From: Legionella antarctica
GTDB taxonomy: Bacteria; Pseudomonadota; Gammaproteobacteria; Legionellales; Legionellaceae
Assembly: GCF_011764505.1 (NCBI RefSeq)
Contig: NZ_AP022839.1
Span: forward strand, 1,161,001-1,225,000
Length of the DNA stretch: 64,000 nt
Direction: 5' to 3'
Shown: positions 16,203-25,853 of the stretch, one piece after another
Layout of the letters: each line of letters begins with the position of its first letter
Position numbering within the stretch: the stretch's first letter is position 1
Notes under the pieces: model-generated
Told to the model about the DNA's origin: nothing
The model's input: the letters and a program-made list of their open reading frames with translations, nothing else
Databases searched by the model: none
Position numbers and translations under genes: made by a program

Positions 16203-16425
16203 GAGCTATTCATCCATCATTTATAGTTAAAAATTCACTCAAATTAACCTATTTAAACCTACTCAATACCGTATGAATAGTGATTGCTACTACGAATTGT
16301 CTTAGGTCATTTTACCACAACTCTATCAGAATGACTTATCCACAAGTCCACAGGTCAGGAGAGCTTCACTTTCTCGTATAGGCCTGTGGGCCTTGTGGGT
16401 AAGTCATGACGCTCTCATTTAGGGT

Positions 16426-17271
16426 TTATGGTCTTTTCCGGCCATAATACACCTCTGCGGGCGTTAAATAATTAAAGGACTGGTGAAGCCTTCGGTTATT
16501 ATAATACTCAAAATACTCCGTTAAGGCCAGCTCAACCTCTTCAATTGTATCAAAATCATACCGGTAGATTTTTTCTTGCTTAACACTACGCCACAATCGC
16601 TCGATAAATATATTATCTAAATAACGTCCTCGCCCATCCATGCTGATAGAAATGTGGTGAGATTTTAGCGTATTTATCCAATCTTTTGAGGTAAATTGAG
16701 AACCCTGATCCGTGTTAAAGATCTCACAACGCGAATGCAGCAAAGCGTTTCTAAGCGCCTCAATACAAAATTCAGCCTCCATAGTAGGTGAAATAGCCCA
16801 TCCAATCACATAACGACTATACCAGTCCATAATAGCTACTAAATACACATGCTTTCCTTTCATGCGGATGTAGGTGATATCTGCGGCCCAAACCTGATTT
16901 GGTTTGGTGATATCCACCTCTTTTAATAAATAAGGGAACACCTCATGCTCCTTATTGGGAACGCTTGTATTTGGCTTTGGGTAAACAGTCGATAACCCCA
17001 TCATTTCCATCAACTTTTTTACTCGACGTTTACCAACAGGATAGCCTACTTCTTTTGACAGCCATCTTGCCCGCTTAATTTTACCTTCACATGGATACTG
17101 CAGATAGTGCTCATCAAGTAGCGCCATAAGCGCTTCATCTTCGACAGAAATGGGCTTGGCACTATAATAATAACTTGAAACAGGCAAGTCTAATAGCAAG
17201 CATTGTTCACGAATGGTGAGCTCGGCAAGAGGATCAATCATGACGCGCTTTTCATCCAGACTAAAGTTCAT
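16426..17271 (-). CDS. IS3-family transposase OrfB
   Basis: 281 residues with an HTH_21-type N-terminus and an rve integrase core. The DDE residues are visible in 'WAADITYIRMKGKHVYLVAI', 'FNTDQGSQFTS' and 'FIERLWRSVKQEKIY'. It overlaps OrfA by 11 bases in a different frame. Intact. Confidence 0.92.
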   Translation of the reverse strand: MNFSLDEKRVMIDPLAELTIREQCLLLDLPVSSYYYSAKPISVEDEALMALLDEHYLQYPCEGKIKRARWLSKEVGYPVGKRRVKKLMEMMGLSTVYPKPNTSVPNKEHEVFPYLLKEVDITKPNQVWAADITYIRMKGKHVYLVAIMDWYSRYVIGWAISPTMEAEFCIEALRNALLHSRCEIFNTDQGSQFTSKDWINTLKSHHISISMDGRGRYLDNIFIERLWRSVKQEKIYRYDFDTIEEVELALTEYFEYYNNRRLHQSFNYLTPAEVYYGRKRP

Positions 17272-17545
17272 GCTTTTTTTTTAGCCAAGATAGCTGCGCT
17301 TGAAGTCGACCAATTTCTTGATATAATGCCTCAACAAGCTGCTCTTGGGACTTGGCTTCTTTTTCATTAGCCCCAGAGAATAAATCGTTAATGGCTTTGA
17401 TGGCCGATTGCTTCCAAGTTTTTACCTGCGTTGCGTGAACACCGTATTCACTGGTAATTTGCGCTTGTGTGAGTTTCCCCTCAATCGCAGCTAGCGTTAT
17501 TTTTGCCTTCTTGGCCGCCGTATAATAAGCTCGCTTTTTAGACAT
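17261..17545 (-). CDS. IS3-family OrfA (HTH protein)
   Basis: 94 residues with a helix-turn-helix ('LTQAQITSEYGVHATQVKTW') and a C-terminal leucine-zipper-like segment ('EQLVEALYQEIGRLQAQLSW'). It ends in a run of nine A on the coding strand that encodes WLKKKHEL. SD AGAGGAG lies upstream. Confidence 0.9.
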   Translation of the reverse strand: MSKKRAYYTAAKKAKITLAAIEGKLTQAQITSEYGVHATQVKTWKQSAIKAINDLFSGANEKEAKSQEQLVEALYQEIGRLQAQLSWLKKKHEL

Positions 17546-17622
17546 TTTATTCTCCTCTTTGTATTAAGAAGAATAGCTCTTAAAAAACCTTTTTTTGTGT
17601 CCAGAAAACCGCGCCTATATTA

Positions 17623-17946
17623 CTTTGACCAACTGTTTTGTTTGAGGAATTCCATATAGACTGAATTTTCTAAAAGTCCTCCATAATGGAGACTATTAAG
17701 TAGTTGCTCTTCATTATCAATCCAATTTGTATTTGATTCATTCCTTCATCAGGCGTACGGAATTTCTTAATAATGGGTTATCCATTGGCTAGCCATCTTT
17801 AAAACTGTTTTTAGAATACGCAGCTACTTGACACCCAACTAATATAATAAGATAGTTTGAAATGAGCTGGTAAATTAAATAAGCTTTTCGTGAAATATGG
17901 AAATCATTTCTAATTCTAATGGACTTTAAAAACAGGACGTTATCAT
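17623..17946. other. intergenic region after IS3 copy A
   Basis: A minus-strand frame of about 30 codons runs into the IS end (ending '...YMEFLKQNSWSK' and a stop), perhaps the tail of a deleted gene. A TTGACA at about 17828-17833 could serve the deaminase. Nothing else identified. Confidence 0.4.
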
Positions 17947-18621
17947 ATGAAAAACAATGGAAATTATATATTGTTTAGTTATCTTATTTGTTTTTGTCAG
18001 ATACTCATCATGTGCTTTCCCTCGGCAGTTTTTTCTGCTGAAAATAAAGATATTGAAATAAAGGTTGTTGCCGATCCTGGGAGGCGGGTCAGTGACATAC
18101 CAAAGATTAGTAAAGAAGAAATTTTGGCACGTTTTCCTATGGAAAAACATAGGGAATTTATGGCCCGGGCTATTGCAAACTCATATAAAGCCGGCGTTAA
18201 ATATAAAACTGGTGGTGCGTTTGGTGCGGTGATCGTTGATAAGAACGGCACAGTCATTTCAGACGGTCTCAATCATGTTGTTGGTCAAAACGACCCAACA
18301 TGGCATGGTGAGATGCAAGCAATTCGCGAAGCTTGCGCCTTATTGAAGACTCCTAAACTAACTGGTCATATATTATATACTTCAAGCGAGCCGTGCCCTA
18401 TGTGCCTTGCAACTGCTTATTGGGCCGGGATTGATGGGATAATCTATGGTGCTACAGTTGCAGATTCAAAGAAGTACGGTAATTTTGATGATGATTTCAT
18501 TTATGCGGAGCTAAAAAAACCGGTTGCTGAGCGCGCTATATCCGAGCAAAGTTTAATGCGTCCAGAGGCTGTTGAAGTATGGAAGCAATATGCAGAACGT
18601 AAGGATAAGGTAGATTATTAA
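17947..18621 (+). CDS. exported nucleoside/guanine deaminase-like protein
   Basis: 224 residues. The zinc-dependent cytidine-deaminase-like core is complete: 'HGEMQAI' (His120, Glu122) and 'PCPMCLA' (Cys150, Cys153). The C-terminal 'RPEAVEVWKQYAERKDKVDY' resembles guanine deaminases of the GuaD type. Unusually the N-terminus is a hydrophobic leader (YILFSYLICFCQILIMC followed by AVFSA), predicting export to the periplasm or beyond, whereas the family is normally cytoplasmic. ATG preceded by GGACG only. Substrate unknown; purine scavenging outside the cytoplasm is inference. Confidence 0.8.
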   Translation: MKNNGNYILFSYLICFCQILIMCFPSAVFSAENKDIEIKVVADPGRRVSDIPKISKEEILARFPMEKHREFMARAIANSYKAGVKYKTGGAFGAVIVDKNGTVISDGLNHVVGQNDPTWHGEMQAIREACALLKTPKLTGHILYTSSEPCPMCLATAYWAGIDGIIYGATVADSKKYGNFDDDFIYAELKKPVAERAISEQSLMRPEAVEVWKQYAERKDKVDY

Positions 18622-18638
18622 GTAGGAGTAAAAAAACA

Positions 18639-18714
18639 TGGTGGCCAGAGACGGAATCGAACCGCCGACACGAGGATTTTCAATCCTCTGCTCTACCGAC
18701 TGAGCTATCTGGCC
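18639..18714 (-). tRNA. tRNA-Phe (GAA)
   Basis: Read on the minus strand, the 7-bp acceptor stem GGCCAGA/TCTGGCC, D-arm AGCTCAGTCGGTAGAGC, anticodon loop with GAA, and T-arm GGTTCGATTCC are all present. The CCA end is encoded. 76 nucleotides. It ends 17 bases from the deaminase stop, convergent. Confidence 0.97.
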
Positions 18715-18763
18715 CCAAGGGTTGCTATTAGACTCCGAGATGGATTTAGAGTCAAGAGTTTGT

Positions 18764-19690
18764 TTACATTTTTTTTGAAAATAATGTATTTTGATAAGCA
18801 ATTGCTATTTGTGCACCCAATAAAGCATTGCTTTTTATTAACTCAATATTTGCTTCCAAACTTCTACCCGCTGTTAACTCTCCAATTCTTTTTAAAAGAA
18901 AGGGAGTCAGAGCCTGCCCATTGATATTTTTTGCTTCTTGATGGGCTTGGTGAATAAAAGGCATAATTTCATCATCTGAAATTTCAGCCTCAAGAGGAAT
19001 AGGATTGGCGATGATAATGCCATTATTCATATTTAACATACGCTGATAAGCCATTAATTTGGCCACTTCTTTAGCACTGTTTAAACGTTGAATCACAGGG
19101 ATGCCACTGGAACGACTATAGAATGCTGGGAATTCATTGGTAGCAAAGCCTATGACGGGTACCCCATGTGTTTCAAGAACTTCAAGAGTTTTGGGTAAAT
19201 CGAGGATGGATTTAGCTCCAGAACAAACAACAGTAACCGGGGTGGTAGCAAGCTCGATAAGATCGGCGGAAATATCAAAGCTGTTTCCCACTTCTTGATG
19301 AACACCTCCAATGCCACCCGTTACAAATAAGGGCAGTTTAGCCAGGTGAGCACAGAACATAGTTGCTGCGACAGTGGTGCTCGCTGTCATTTTGCGGCTT
19401 AAAACATAGGCAATATCTCTGCGGGAGGCTTTTCTTACCTCGTTATCTTCAGCTAACTGATCCATTGTTTTTTTAGTCAGTCCAATATGAATTTTGCCTT
19501 GATAAAGTGCTATAGTTGCTGGCATGGCTCCCTGATTACGAATAATAGCTTCAACCTCAATGGCCGTTGCCAAATTAGCTGGATAAGGCATACCATGGGA
19601 AATAATAGTAGATTCAAGTACAACAACGGGAATTTGATTATTGATTGCCTCCAATACCTCTGGTTTTATTTCCAATAAATCATGAAACAT
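18764..19690 (-). CDS. psuG: pseudouridine-5'-phosphate glycosidase
   Basis: 308 residues. Cleaves pseudouridine 5'-phosphate to uracil and ribose 5-phosphate. Family segments seen: 'VVLESTIISHGMPYPAN', 'VRKASRRDIAYVLSRKM', 'GGIGGVHQEVGNSFDISADL', 'VVCSGAKSILDLPKTLEVLETHGVP' and 'FYSRSSG'. ATG 19690 was chosen for its AAGGAA and the family's usual N-terminus; a 19-codon extension upstream overlaps yggX. No psuK kinase gene is adjacent. Confidence 0.93.
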   Translation of the reverse strand: MFHDLLEIKPEVLEAINNQIPVVVLESTIISHGMPYPANLATAIEVEAIIRNQGAMPATIALYQGKIHIGLTKKTMDQLAEDNEVRKASRRDIAYVLSRKMTASTTVAATMFCAHLAKLPLFVTGGIGGVHQEVGNSFDISADLIELATTPVTVVCSGAKSILDLPKTLEVLETHGVPVIGFATNEFPAFYSRSSGIPVIQRLNSAKEVAKLMAYQRMLNMNNGIIIANPIPLEAEISDDEIMPFIHQAHQEAKNINGQALTPFLLKRIGELTAGRSLEANIELIKSNALLGAQIAIAYQNTLFSKKM

Positions 19691-19700
19691 ACTTTGTTCC

Positions 19701-19970
19701 TTATTCTTTTGCACTATAGCCTGATGGTTTTTCTGAACCTTCACCAAAAAAATATTTGTTCATTTCCTCTTTTAAGAATTCACGTGACTTCGCTTCTATT
19801 AAGTTGAGACGGTATTCATTAATTAACATTGTCTGGTGGGCAAGCCACATATTCCAGGCTTTTTTTGATACTTCATTAAATATTTTCTCACCCAGGACTC
19901 CTGGGAAAGGAGATTTTTCCATGCCCTCAGATTCCTCTTTTAATTTACAACAAAATATTATTCTACTCAT
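19701..19970 (-). CDS. yggX: Fe(2+)-trafficking / oxidative damage protection protein YggX
   Basis: 89 residues, the usual size. '[10 protein letters not shown]' carries the conserved N-terminal Cys, followed by '[41 protein letters not shown]' and '[11 protein letters not shown]' (segments of the family). YggX protects Fe-S clusters and Fe-dependent metabolism under oxidative stress. It precedes psuG by 10 bases and is probably cotranscribed with it. Confidence 0.95.
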   Translation of the reverse strand: MSRIIFCCKLKEESEGMEKSPFPGVLGEKIFNEVSKKAWNMWLAHQTMLINEYRLNLIEAKSREFLKEEMNKYFFGEGSEKPSGYSAKE

Positions 19971-20057
19971 GTTATTTATCCCATATATTTAAAAAAGACC
20001 CATTATGCGTGAATCTGGCCTCTACTCCAAGTAATACCCAACTGCAACAGGTATTAA

Positions 20058-20615
20058 TTAATCATCACGGCTTTGTACCTGAGCCTGTAAAATATGTTGG
20101 GAAAGTAATTGCTCTTGTTCGTTGGTTAAACCATTGAATGTAATGGCGGTACGATAATGATGTTCACTTTGGTATTGGCTGTAGACTACCGTCGCATCGA
20201 GAATAATCGGAATCATCTTGGGCTTTGTATAGATAACCATCTTTAAACTAGTGTTTTCCTTAAGAAGTTCCTCTGTTTTAAAGGCCATCCCCCCTAAACT
20301 GATATTAACTTTTCGTAATTGAGCCTTATGAGTCATTAGCATTTGTCGAGATAAATAGTCTATTTTGGCATTTAACAGATTAAGATAATGAGCTAATGCG
20401 GGTTCTTTTATTCCCATGGCTTGGGTAAGCCCAGCCAACTCATAGTCAATATTTTGGAAATATTGAGCTGCTTCCATGTACCGCTGTCCGCTTTCACCCA
20501 ATAATTGATTCGTTATGGTGAGGTCAGAGCAGAACTCACCTGGTGCTAAGACTCGATAATCGAAATAAACATGATCATCGATACGAAAATGCTGACGTCT
20601 TTCATGTACTGGCAT
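20058..20615 (-). CDS. PilZ-domain protein (probable c-di-GMP binding)
   Basis: 185 residues. The N-terminal 'ERRQHFRID' (RxxxR type) and the later 'NISLGGMAF' ([D/N]xSxxG) form the two halves of a PilZ c-di-GMP site, separated here by an unusually long helical insert (about residues 35-100). A helical tail follows. The spacing suggests a YcgR-like or domain-swapped arrangement. Legionella uses c-di-GMP to control flagella and virulence traits. No partner gene is obvious nearby. Confidence 0.75.
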   Translation of the reverse strand: MPVHERRQHFRIDDHVYFDYRVLAPGEFCSDLTITNQLLGESGQRYMEAAQYFQNIDYELAGLTQAMGIKEPALAHYLNLLNAKIDYLSRQMLMTHKAQLRKVNISLGGMAFKTEELLKENTSLKMVIYTKPKMIPIILDATVVYSQYQSEHHYRTAITFNGLTNEQEQLLSQHILQAQVQSRDD

Positions 20616-20952
20616 AATAGCTCCATTAAATCCGTTTGATGAAAAATACTATTTTCATGATCCCTGCTAGTTACTTATTATTTCGATGATATCAATGCGA
20701 CTTATCTATAACTATAGACAGTGTTTAACCTGTTGGTAAAAAAACAGCACAAATTATTTTTTAAGCGAATAAGTAATGAGAAGCTGAGATAACATTTTAA
20801 TGTTATTTAATTTAAAAGAGCAATAACAGTCATATAGTTCTAGCAGGTGTAATATATATAAATTGGTTGCGAAGAAAACTTCATCAGAAAATAAGTATAA
20901 TCCTTCCTTTTGAAAAGGAAGGATTATACTTTAGCATTTATCTCCGAGACAA
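20616..20952. other. intergenic region between PilZ gene and legK7
   Basis: 337 bases. The legK7 terminator (20894-20930) is the only element recognised; the remainder is AT-rich and presumably holds the PilZ gene promoter. Confidence 0.6.
20894..20930 (-). terminator. strong hairpin terminator after legK7
   Basis: A 17-bp perfect stem (AGTATAATCCTTCCTTT with its complement) around a 3-base loop, 22 bases after the legK7 stop; on the minus strand TATTTTC follows. Confidence 0.75.
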
Positions 20953-23286
20953 TTAAGGGTTAGATGAATGTGAGGGAACTGGATCAGTTGGTGGCTCCCA
21001 AACGATTTTATTTACATTAGTTCTCTTACTAGGAACAGGTTTTTTACCACGGTAACTAAAATTATCACCTTGGAGCATGGAGGTTGTGACACTGTGATAA
21101 GCTTCTTTTTTATTAGCGGGTTTTGGTTTCGGATGATCCGTATCATTAGCTGCAAAGAAAGATAATCGTCCGGGAGACAGAGATTTGGCGTTCTCATCAA
21201 TGACCATGGTTCCGTAAGAAATAGAGCTATTTTTTGCTGAGGACTCTGTACTTGGAGAGTCAAGAGAGGGTTTGACGTCTGATTTTGAGAGGGAAGCAGC
21301 ATATGATTTTTTACTGTCTTTAGACGTTCCATTCAATGGCATAGTCTTAGCAATTGATTCTGAGCTACTCTTTGATGTTTGTCCCTCATCGGATAATATT
21401 AATGCTACATTATTTTTAATAGCCTCTTTCAAATACTCAGCTTTCGGGTTACCTAAATCATCGAATTTTGATGGGGGGAGAAATTCAAGATGAGGAAAAT
21501 AGGATAAAAATTGTTCCTCATTTAAATCCAGACCCATACTGTCTCGAATTTCAGAAAGCTCAGTAACTTTTTCCACCCGGAAATAACCAAAAGACAGTAC
21601 ATGAATTAATTGTCTGTACCAAGGTGCCACATCCCAATCCTTATTTAAAAGAGCTGTTTCGATACATTGATTAAAAAAAGACTTTGCATAGTGTTCAAAA
21701 CATTTAGTTGCCAGTTTTTCAGCCATGCGAATTAAACGAGGTTCCACAGATGGACTATCGGATAATTTATTAAATATAGGATTTGCTGCCTGCAAGAATT
21801 GGTTAACAGGGAAAGTACCATCGAGTAAGTTTTGTATTGCATCAATATCTTCCTGAAATCCGATAGTTGAGGAAGGTAATTTTTCTTCCACTTTCTGGTA
21901 GAACTGCTCTGGTTGGTGATTAAGAAATTTCATTAGTTCTTTGAATTGCTGAATTGACATTCGTTTATCAGGATCTGGTCGGGTTAATTCTTGTATAAGT
22001 ACAGACAGATTAACGATTGGTCTTGGGGTTGTCGTAAAATAATGAGCTGGATTAAAATCATGATCCCTGAACGCGTCTAAATCTGGTATTTCGTCCATCT
22101 GAGTTAAAATTAAAAATTCTTTTAAAGCCATTCCCAGCTGGTAGGCCATAAACTGCGGCATGTTTAGCACAGTTTTGGATGCCGCCTGATTGTAACCATC
22201 CCAATCTTCGTTTAGGCAATCAGTGAATTGCTCTGGAGCATATGGTGGTGAACTACGAATCTTTGATACAGTCGGATTTTCCTCAGTCAGGAAGGTTTTT
22301 CTGTCACTAATGCGAATTAAATTACGATGGACTAAAAAATTAGTTAATTTAATATCGGGATGATAGGTTTTAGAATCCATTAGCCTGGTACAAAAATCGG
22401 CAAGCTGTGAAAAATAATGGGCTGTTTTTGACCCGATATGTTTGTCATCTACCTTCCTTAGTTTTTTTGCTACATCAGCCAAGTTACCTCCATTGGCAAA
22501 CTGACTCAGTACTACAGGCCTGTATTCGATAAGACTCGTTTTGCTTTTAAATCTCATCATAAACACCGCATAATCTTCGATGAAATATTTTGCCATAGGA
22601 AAGGAGTGGAGATCTTGCTCTAGTCCTAATTTATCCCTATCTTCAACACGAAATACAAAAAATTCCTCCCATCCTTCCATTGTAAATTCAAAATTATAAT
22701 TATTGATCTGAGTTCCCAGTACTTTGGTCTTATATTTTGGAACTGGAACTCCGGGGGGCGGGGTTTCTCTTTTTTGAATTGCATCAAGCTTTGCTTTTGC
22801 CCCATCCAGAATTTCAGAATGTCTTCTTACTATTTCGTTCACTCGATGATCGCTTTCTGACAAAGTATGAAGCTGACTATTAATTGCGATATAGTTGTCT
22901 CTTACCTCTTCGAACGGCTTATTATTTCTTAATAAAGCATCACGTTCTTGCATCAGTTGAAATTCGTCTTTAACTTTGGCTTGCTCAGGCTCAACTTTAG
23001 CCAGATTGGCAATAGCTTGAGCAAATTGCAATCCTTTGACAAAGATTGAGGCATCTGCATTGATTTCATAGGCATTCAAATTTGCCAGCCAACCATCAGG
23101 CTTACTGTCAGCAAGCCATGCGAATAACGAGGGGCTAAGGGTAAGTGTATTAAGCAGGTAATTTATTTTTTGTAAATAAAAAAGACGCTGAATATGATCT
23201 TCTTCGGGTAACTTGTTAAACGTCTTGATTAAATCTAGTAAATCTTTTGAAATACAATACTGTTGTGCGGGTAACTGCAATGGCAT
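20953..23286 (-). CDS. legK7: eukaryotic-like protein kinase effector LegK7
   Basis: 777 residues from ATG 23286, preceded by CCGGAG. The kinase catalytic loop is 'YHPDIKLTNFLV' (catalytic Asp311, Lys313, Asn316), an HxDxKxxN variant with Pro in place of Arg. Where the DFG motif should be, the protein has 'ISDRKTF'. An APE-like 'PPYAPEQF' follows. Residues 1-180 are helical. The C-terminal 150 residues are rich in Ser, Thr and Lys and probably disordered. LegK7 of L. pneumophila is a Dot/Icm effector that mimics Hippo MST kinase and phosphorylates MOB1. The identification comes from memory of protein layout and its neighbours (letS, NTPDase); a search would settle it. Confidence 0.75.
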   Translation of the reverse strand: MPLQLPAQQYCISKDLLDLIKTFNKLPEEDHIQRLFYLQKINYLLNTLTLSPSLFAWLADSKPDGWLANLNAYEINADASIFVKGLQFAQAIANLAKVEPEQAKVKDEFQLMQERDALLRNNKPFEEVRDNYIAINSQLHTLSESDHRVNEIVRRHSEILDGAKAKLDAIQKRETPPPGVPVPKYKTKVLGTQINNYNFEFTMEGWEEFFVFRVEDRDKLGLEQDLHSFPMAKYFIEDYAVFMMRFKSKTSLIEYRPVVLSQFANGGNLADVAKKLRKVDDKHIGSKTAHYFSQLADFCTRLMDSKTYHPDIKLTNFLVHRNLIRISDRKTFLTEENPTVSKIRSSPPYAPEQFTDCLNEDWDGYNQAASKTVLNMPQFMAYQLGMALKEFLILTQMDEIPDLDAFRDHDFNPAHYFTTTPRPIVNLSVLIQELTRPDPDKRMSIQQFKELMKFLNHQPEQFYQKVEEKLPSSTIGFQEDIDAIQNLLDGTFPVNQFLQAANPIFNKLSDSPSVEPRLIRMAEKLATKCFEHYAKSFFNQCIETALLNKDWDVAPWYRQLIHVLSFGYFRVEKVTELSEIRDSMGLDLNEEQFLSYFPHLEFLPPSKFDDLGNPKAEYLKEAIKNNVALILSDEGQTSKSSSESIAKTMPLNGTSKDSKKSYAASLSKSDVKPSLDSPSTESSAKNSSISYGTMVIDENAKSLSPGRLSFFAANDTDHPKPKPANKKEAYHSVTTSMLQGDNFSYRGKKPVPSKRTNVNKIVWEPPTDPVPSHSSNP

Positions 23287-23571
23287 TATGTCTCCGGAGC
23301 AATAAGTTAGTAAAAAAAACAGCAAAAATGTGTAAATAATATTTTATTGCCCAATAATAACACAATTTATAGTTTATTACAAGTCAGTTTGCTGCGCAAA
23401 AAGAAAGTATTTAATACGAAAAGATTTTATATTTCTCTTGTCTTCATTGTTTTTATCATTTCAATATAAATACTTTTCCTTGATATAAATAAGCCTTAAA
23501 TACACTATCTTGATCAGGGTATTTTATGTTTTAATATCCGTTATTTTCTTAGTTTAATTGAAAGGTTTGTC

Positions 23572-23907
23572 ATGACTTTTGTGGTTACTGAAAGTTGTAT
23601 TAAGTGTAAATACACCGATTGTGTGGAAGTGTGTCCTGTTGATTGCTTTTATGAAGGGCCCAATTTTTTGGTTATACACCCCGATGAATGTATTGACTGT
23701 GCACTTTGCGAGCCTGAATGTCCAGTTAATGCCATTGTTTCTGAGGATGACCTGACTGACGAACAGCAGCAATTCAAACAGATAAATGCAGATCTTGCGC
23801 AAACCTGGCCAAATATTACAGCAAAAAAAGATGGTCCTGAAGATGCTAAGGACTGGGAAGATGTCAAAGACAAACTTCAATATTTGCAGCAAGAGTGGAA
23901 GAAATAA
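23572..23907 (+). CDS. fdxA: ferredoxin FdxA (7Fe-8S type)
   Basis: 111 residues. Two cluster motifs are seen: '[18 protein letters not shown]' near the N-terminus and '[12 protein letters not shown]' around residue 42. The Cys spacing in the first is that of 3Fe-4S/4Fe-4S ferredoxins. The C-terminal helical extension of about 50 residues is usual for FdxA. AAGGT precedes the ATG. The stop overlaps the next gene by 13 bases, so the two are translationally coupled. Confidence 0.93.
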   Translation: MTFVVTESCIKCKYTDCVEVCPVDCFYEGPNFLVIHPDECIDCALCEPECPVNAIVSEDDLTDEQQQFKQINADLAQTWPNITAKKDGPEDAKDWEDVKDKLQYLQQEWKK

Positions 23908-25853
23908 CGTCTCTCGCTGAGTCTTGTCGGCGAATTCTTAGTGAAAAAGGGCGGCTTTCCACATCAATTCCCGGATTTGTAGCGCGAACACCACAATCTG
24001 ATTTAGCAGTAGCCATTGCGCAGGCTATTGCTGATAAATCCACTTTAGTTGCCGAAGCGGGTACCGGAACCGGAAAAACTTTTGCGTATCTATTACCCTG
24101 TCTTTTAAGTGGAAAAAAAACGCTTATTTCTACCGCAACTAAAACCTTGCAAGATCAACTATATCAGAAGGACTTACCAACTCTTGTCAGAGCGTTAGGT
24201 TTATCAGCCCGGATTCAAAACCTAAAAGGGCGATCCAACTATATTTGCCAGTATCGAGTTAATTTACACGCGGAAGAAGGGAAATTTCAAACACCTCAAT
24301 GTGCTCATGAAGTGATGCATGTGAAAGATAAACTGTCCCAGATGAAAAATGGAGAACGCTCAGAGTTACCAGAGCTCAGTGAAGACTCATCTGTCTGGCA
24401 TTATGTCACTTCAACCACTGACAATTGTTTGGGAGCTGAATGTCCTAATCATGAAACGTGTTTTCTAGTAAAAGCACGTAAACGGGCATTAGAAGCTGAT
24501 ATTGTAGTGATTAATCATCATCTTTTTTTTGCAGATTCTCGTCTAAAACAAGAAGGTTTTGGCGAGTTGTTACCAGGGGTAGATGTAGTAATCTTTGATG
24601 AAGCACATCAGCTTGCCGAGATAGCAACCCACTTTAATGGCGACAGGGTGGGTACTCGCCAATTTTGTGATTTACTAAATGACATTATTGAAGAGTGGCC
24701 GGTTTTGGATCTGGCCAATCAACCTTTAAAAGCGTTAAGTCATAAAGCAGATCAATTGGTGGATGAATTGTTAAACTCTTTACCATCCCGAGAGGAGCGC
24801 CTGAGTTGGGATGAGGTTAGGCGTAATAAATTATTCATGGCGGCATGGGATAATTGGTTGACGTTAAAGGATGATCTGCTTCAATGTTTCAATGATGAGC
24901 ATTTAGCCGAAGCTCCAGGTCTGATTCGTTGTAAAGAGCGTTTGGAAGAGTTGGAAAAAACGTTACTGTCTTTTACGCAATCCAAGACAGATACCATTCG
25001 CTGGCTTGAACGCTTTAAGCATACGCTGGTTTTTCACGCTACACCTTATGATGTGGCCAGGATTTTTAGCGAATTGCTTGAGCGACAAGCATGTACGTAT
25101 GTATTTACTTCAGCAACGTTAACTATGGCCGCTTCTTTTGACAGTTTTTGTAAGCCATTAGGCCTTGAGAAAGCGCGAACCCTGTTATTGCCAAGCCCGT
25201 TTAATTTTCAGGATCAGGCATTACTGTATTTACCTCGTGGTTTACCAGACCCCAAAAATTCCAGTTATTATGAATGCCTATTGAAAAAGGCTGTGCCCGT
25301 GATTGAAGCGTGTGGCGGGCGTTGTTTTTTCTTATTCACAAGTCATAAAGCTTTAAAACTGGTTGCGCAAATGTTAGGCAATACTTTAAACTACCCCCTC
25401 TTAATCCAGGGGACCGAGGCTAAACCGATATTATTAGCTCGATTTAGACAGCTTGGTAATGCAGTATTACTAGGTACAGCAACTTTTTGGGAAGGTGTTG
25501 ATGTCAAAGGGGAGGCTCTTTCCTGTGTTATTATTGACAAATTGCCTTTTGCCAGTCCAGCCGATCCGGTGACGCGTGGCAGAATGACTTTTTTGAAAGA
25601 TAAAGGCTTGTCTGGGTTTGACGAATTATCTCTACCTAATGCAGTGACTGCATTAAAACAGGGAGTAGGGCGCTTGATTCGAGACATTACCGATAAAGGA
25701 GTATTGATGATAGCCGATCCTCGTCTTACAGGTAGGGAATATGGGCGAGTCATTCTTGCGAGTTTACCTCAATTACCCAGAACTCGTGATGACCAAAAAG
25801 TGTTACAATTTATAAGAGAGTTAGCCTTAGATTATGAAACTGTTAGCGATTGA
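23895..25853 (+). CDS. yoaA: DinG-family ATP-dependent helicase YoaA
   Basis: 652 residues from a GTG at 23895. XPD-like superfamily 2 helicase with Walker A '[15 protein letters not shown]', DEAH box '[10 protein letters not shown]', motif III-like 'TSATLT' and a C-terminal '[22 protein letters not shown]'. The Fe-S cysteines are present ('YICQYRV', '[17 protein letters not shown]'). YoaA unwinds forked DNA and aids tolerance to replication blocks. It begins inside fdxA and ends inside tsaB, so translation is coupled through the operon. Confidence 0.93.
   Translation: MEEITSLAESCRRILSEKGRLSTSIPGFVARTPQSDLAVAIAQAIADKSTLVAEAGTGTGKTFAYLLPCLLSGKKTLISTATKTLQDQLYQKDLPTLVRALGLSARIQNLKGRSNYICQYRVNLHAEEGKFQTPQCAHEVMHVKDKLSQMKNGERSELPELSEDSSVWHYVTSTTDNCLGAECPNHETCFLVKARKRALEADIVVINHHLFFADSRLKQEGFGELLPGVDVVIFDEAHQLAEIATHFNGDRVGTRQFCDLLNDIIEEWPVLDLANQPLKALSHKADQLVDELLNSLPSREERLSWDEVRRNKLFMAAWDNWLTLKDDLLQCFNDEHLAEAPGLIRCKERLEELEKTLLSFTQSKTDTIRWLERFKHTLVFHATPYDVARIFSELLERQACTYVFTSATLTMAASFDSFCKPLGLEKARTLLLPSPFNFQDQALLYLPRGLPDPKNSSYYECLLKKAVPVIEACGGRCFFLFTSHKALKLVAQMLGNTLNYPLLIQGTEAKPILLARFRQLGNAVLLGTATFWEGVDVKGEALSCVIIDKLPFASPADPVTRGRMTFLKDKGLSGFDELSLPNAVTALKQGVGRLIRDITDKGVLMIADPRLTGREYGRVILASLPQLPRTRDDQKVLQFIRELALDYETVSD

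Larger units (their letters stand above)
16160..17622 (-). mobile_element. IS3-family element, copy A (1463 bp)
   Basis: Same ends, length and proteins as copies B (37156-38618) and C (61187-62649). Imperfect terminal repeats read TGATATGGGTCCGCATGTC and TAATATAGGCGCGGTTTTC. The 3-bp flanks are AAA and CTT, so there is no duplication here, unlike copies B and C (ATT in both). Confidence 0.88.

Noticed and set aside
18639..18714. tRNA-Phe as integration site of an island
   Set aside because: No integrase gene and no direct repeat of the tRNA 3' end seen in the window.
18553..18801. Minus-strand ORF across tRNA-Phe
   Set aside because: It runs through the tRNA and has no coding signature.
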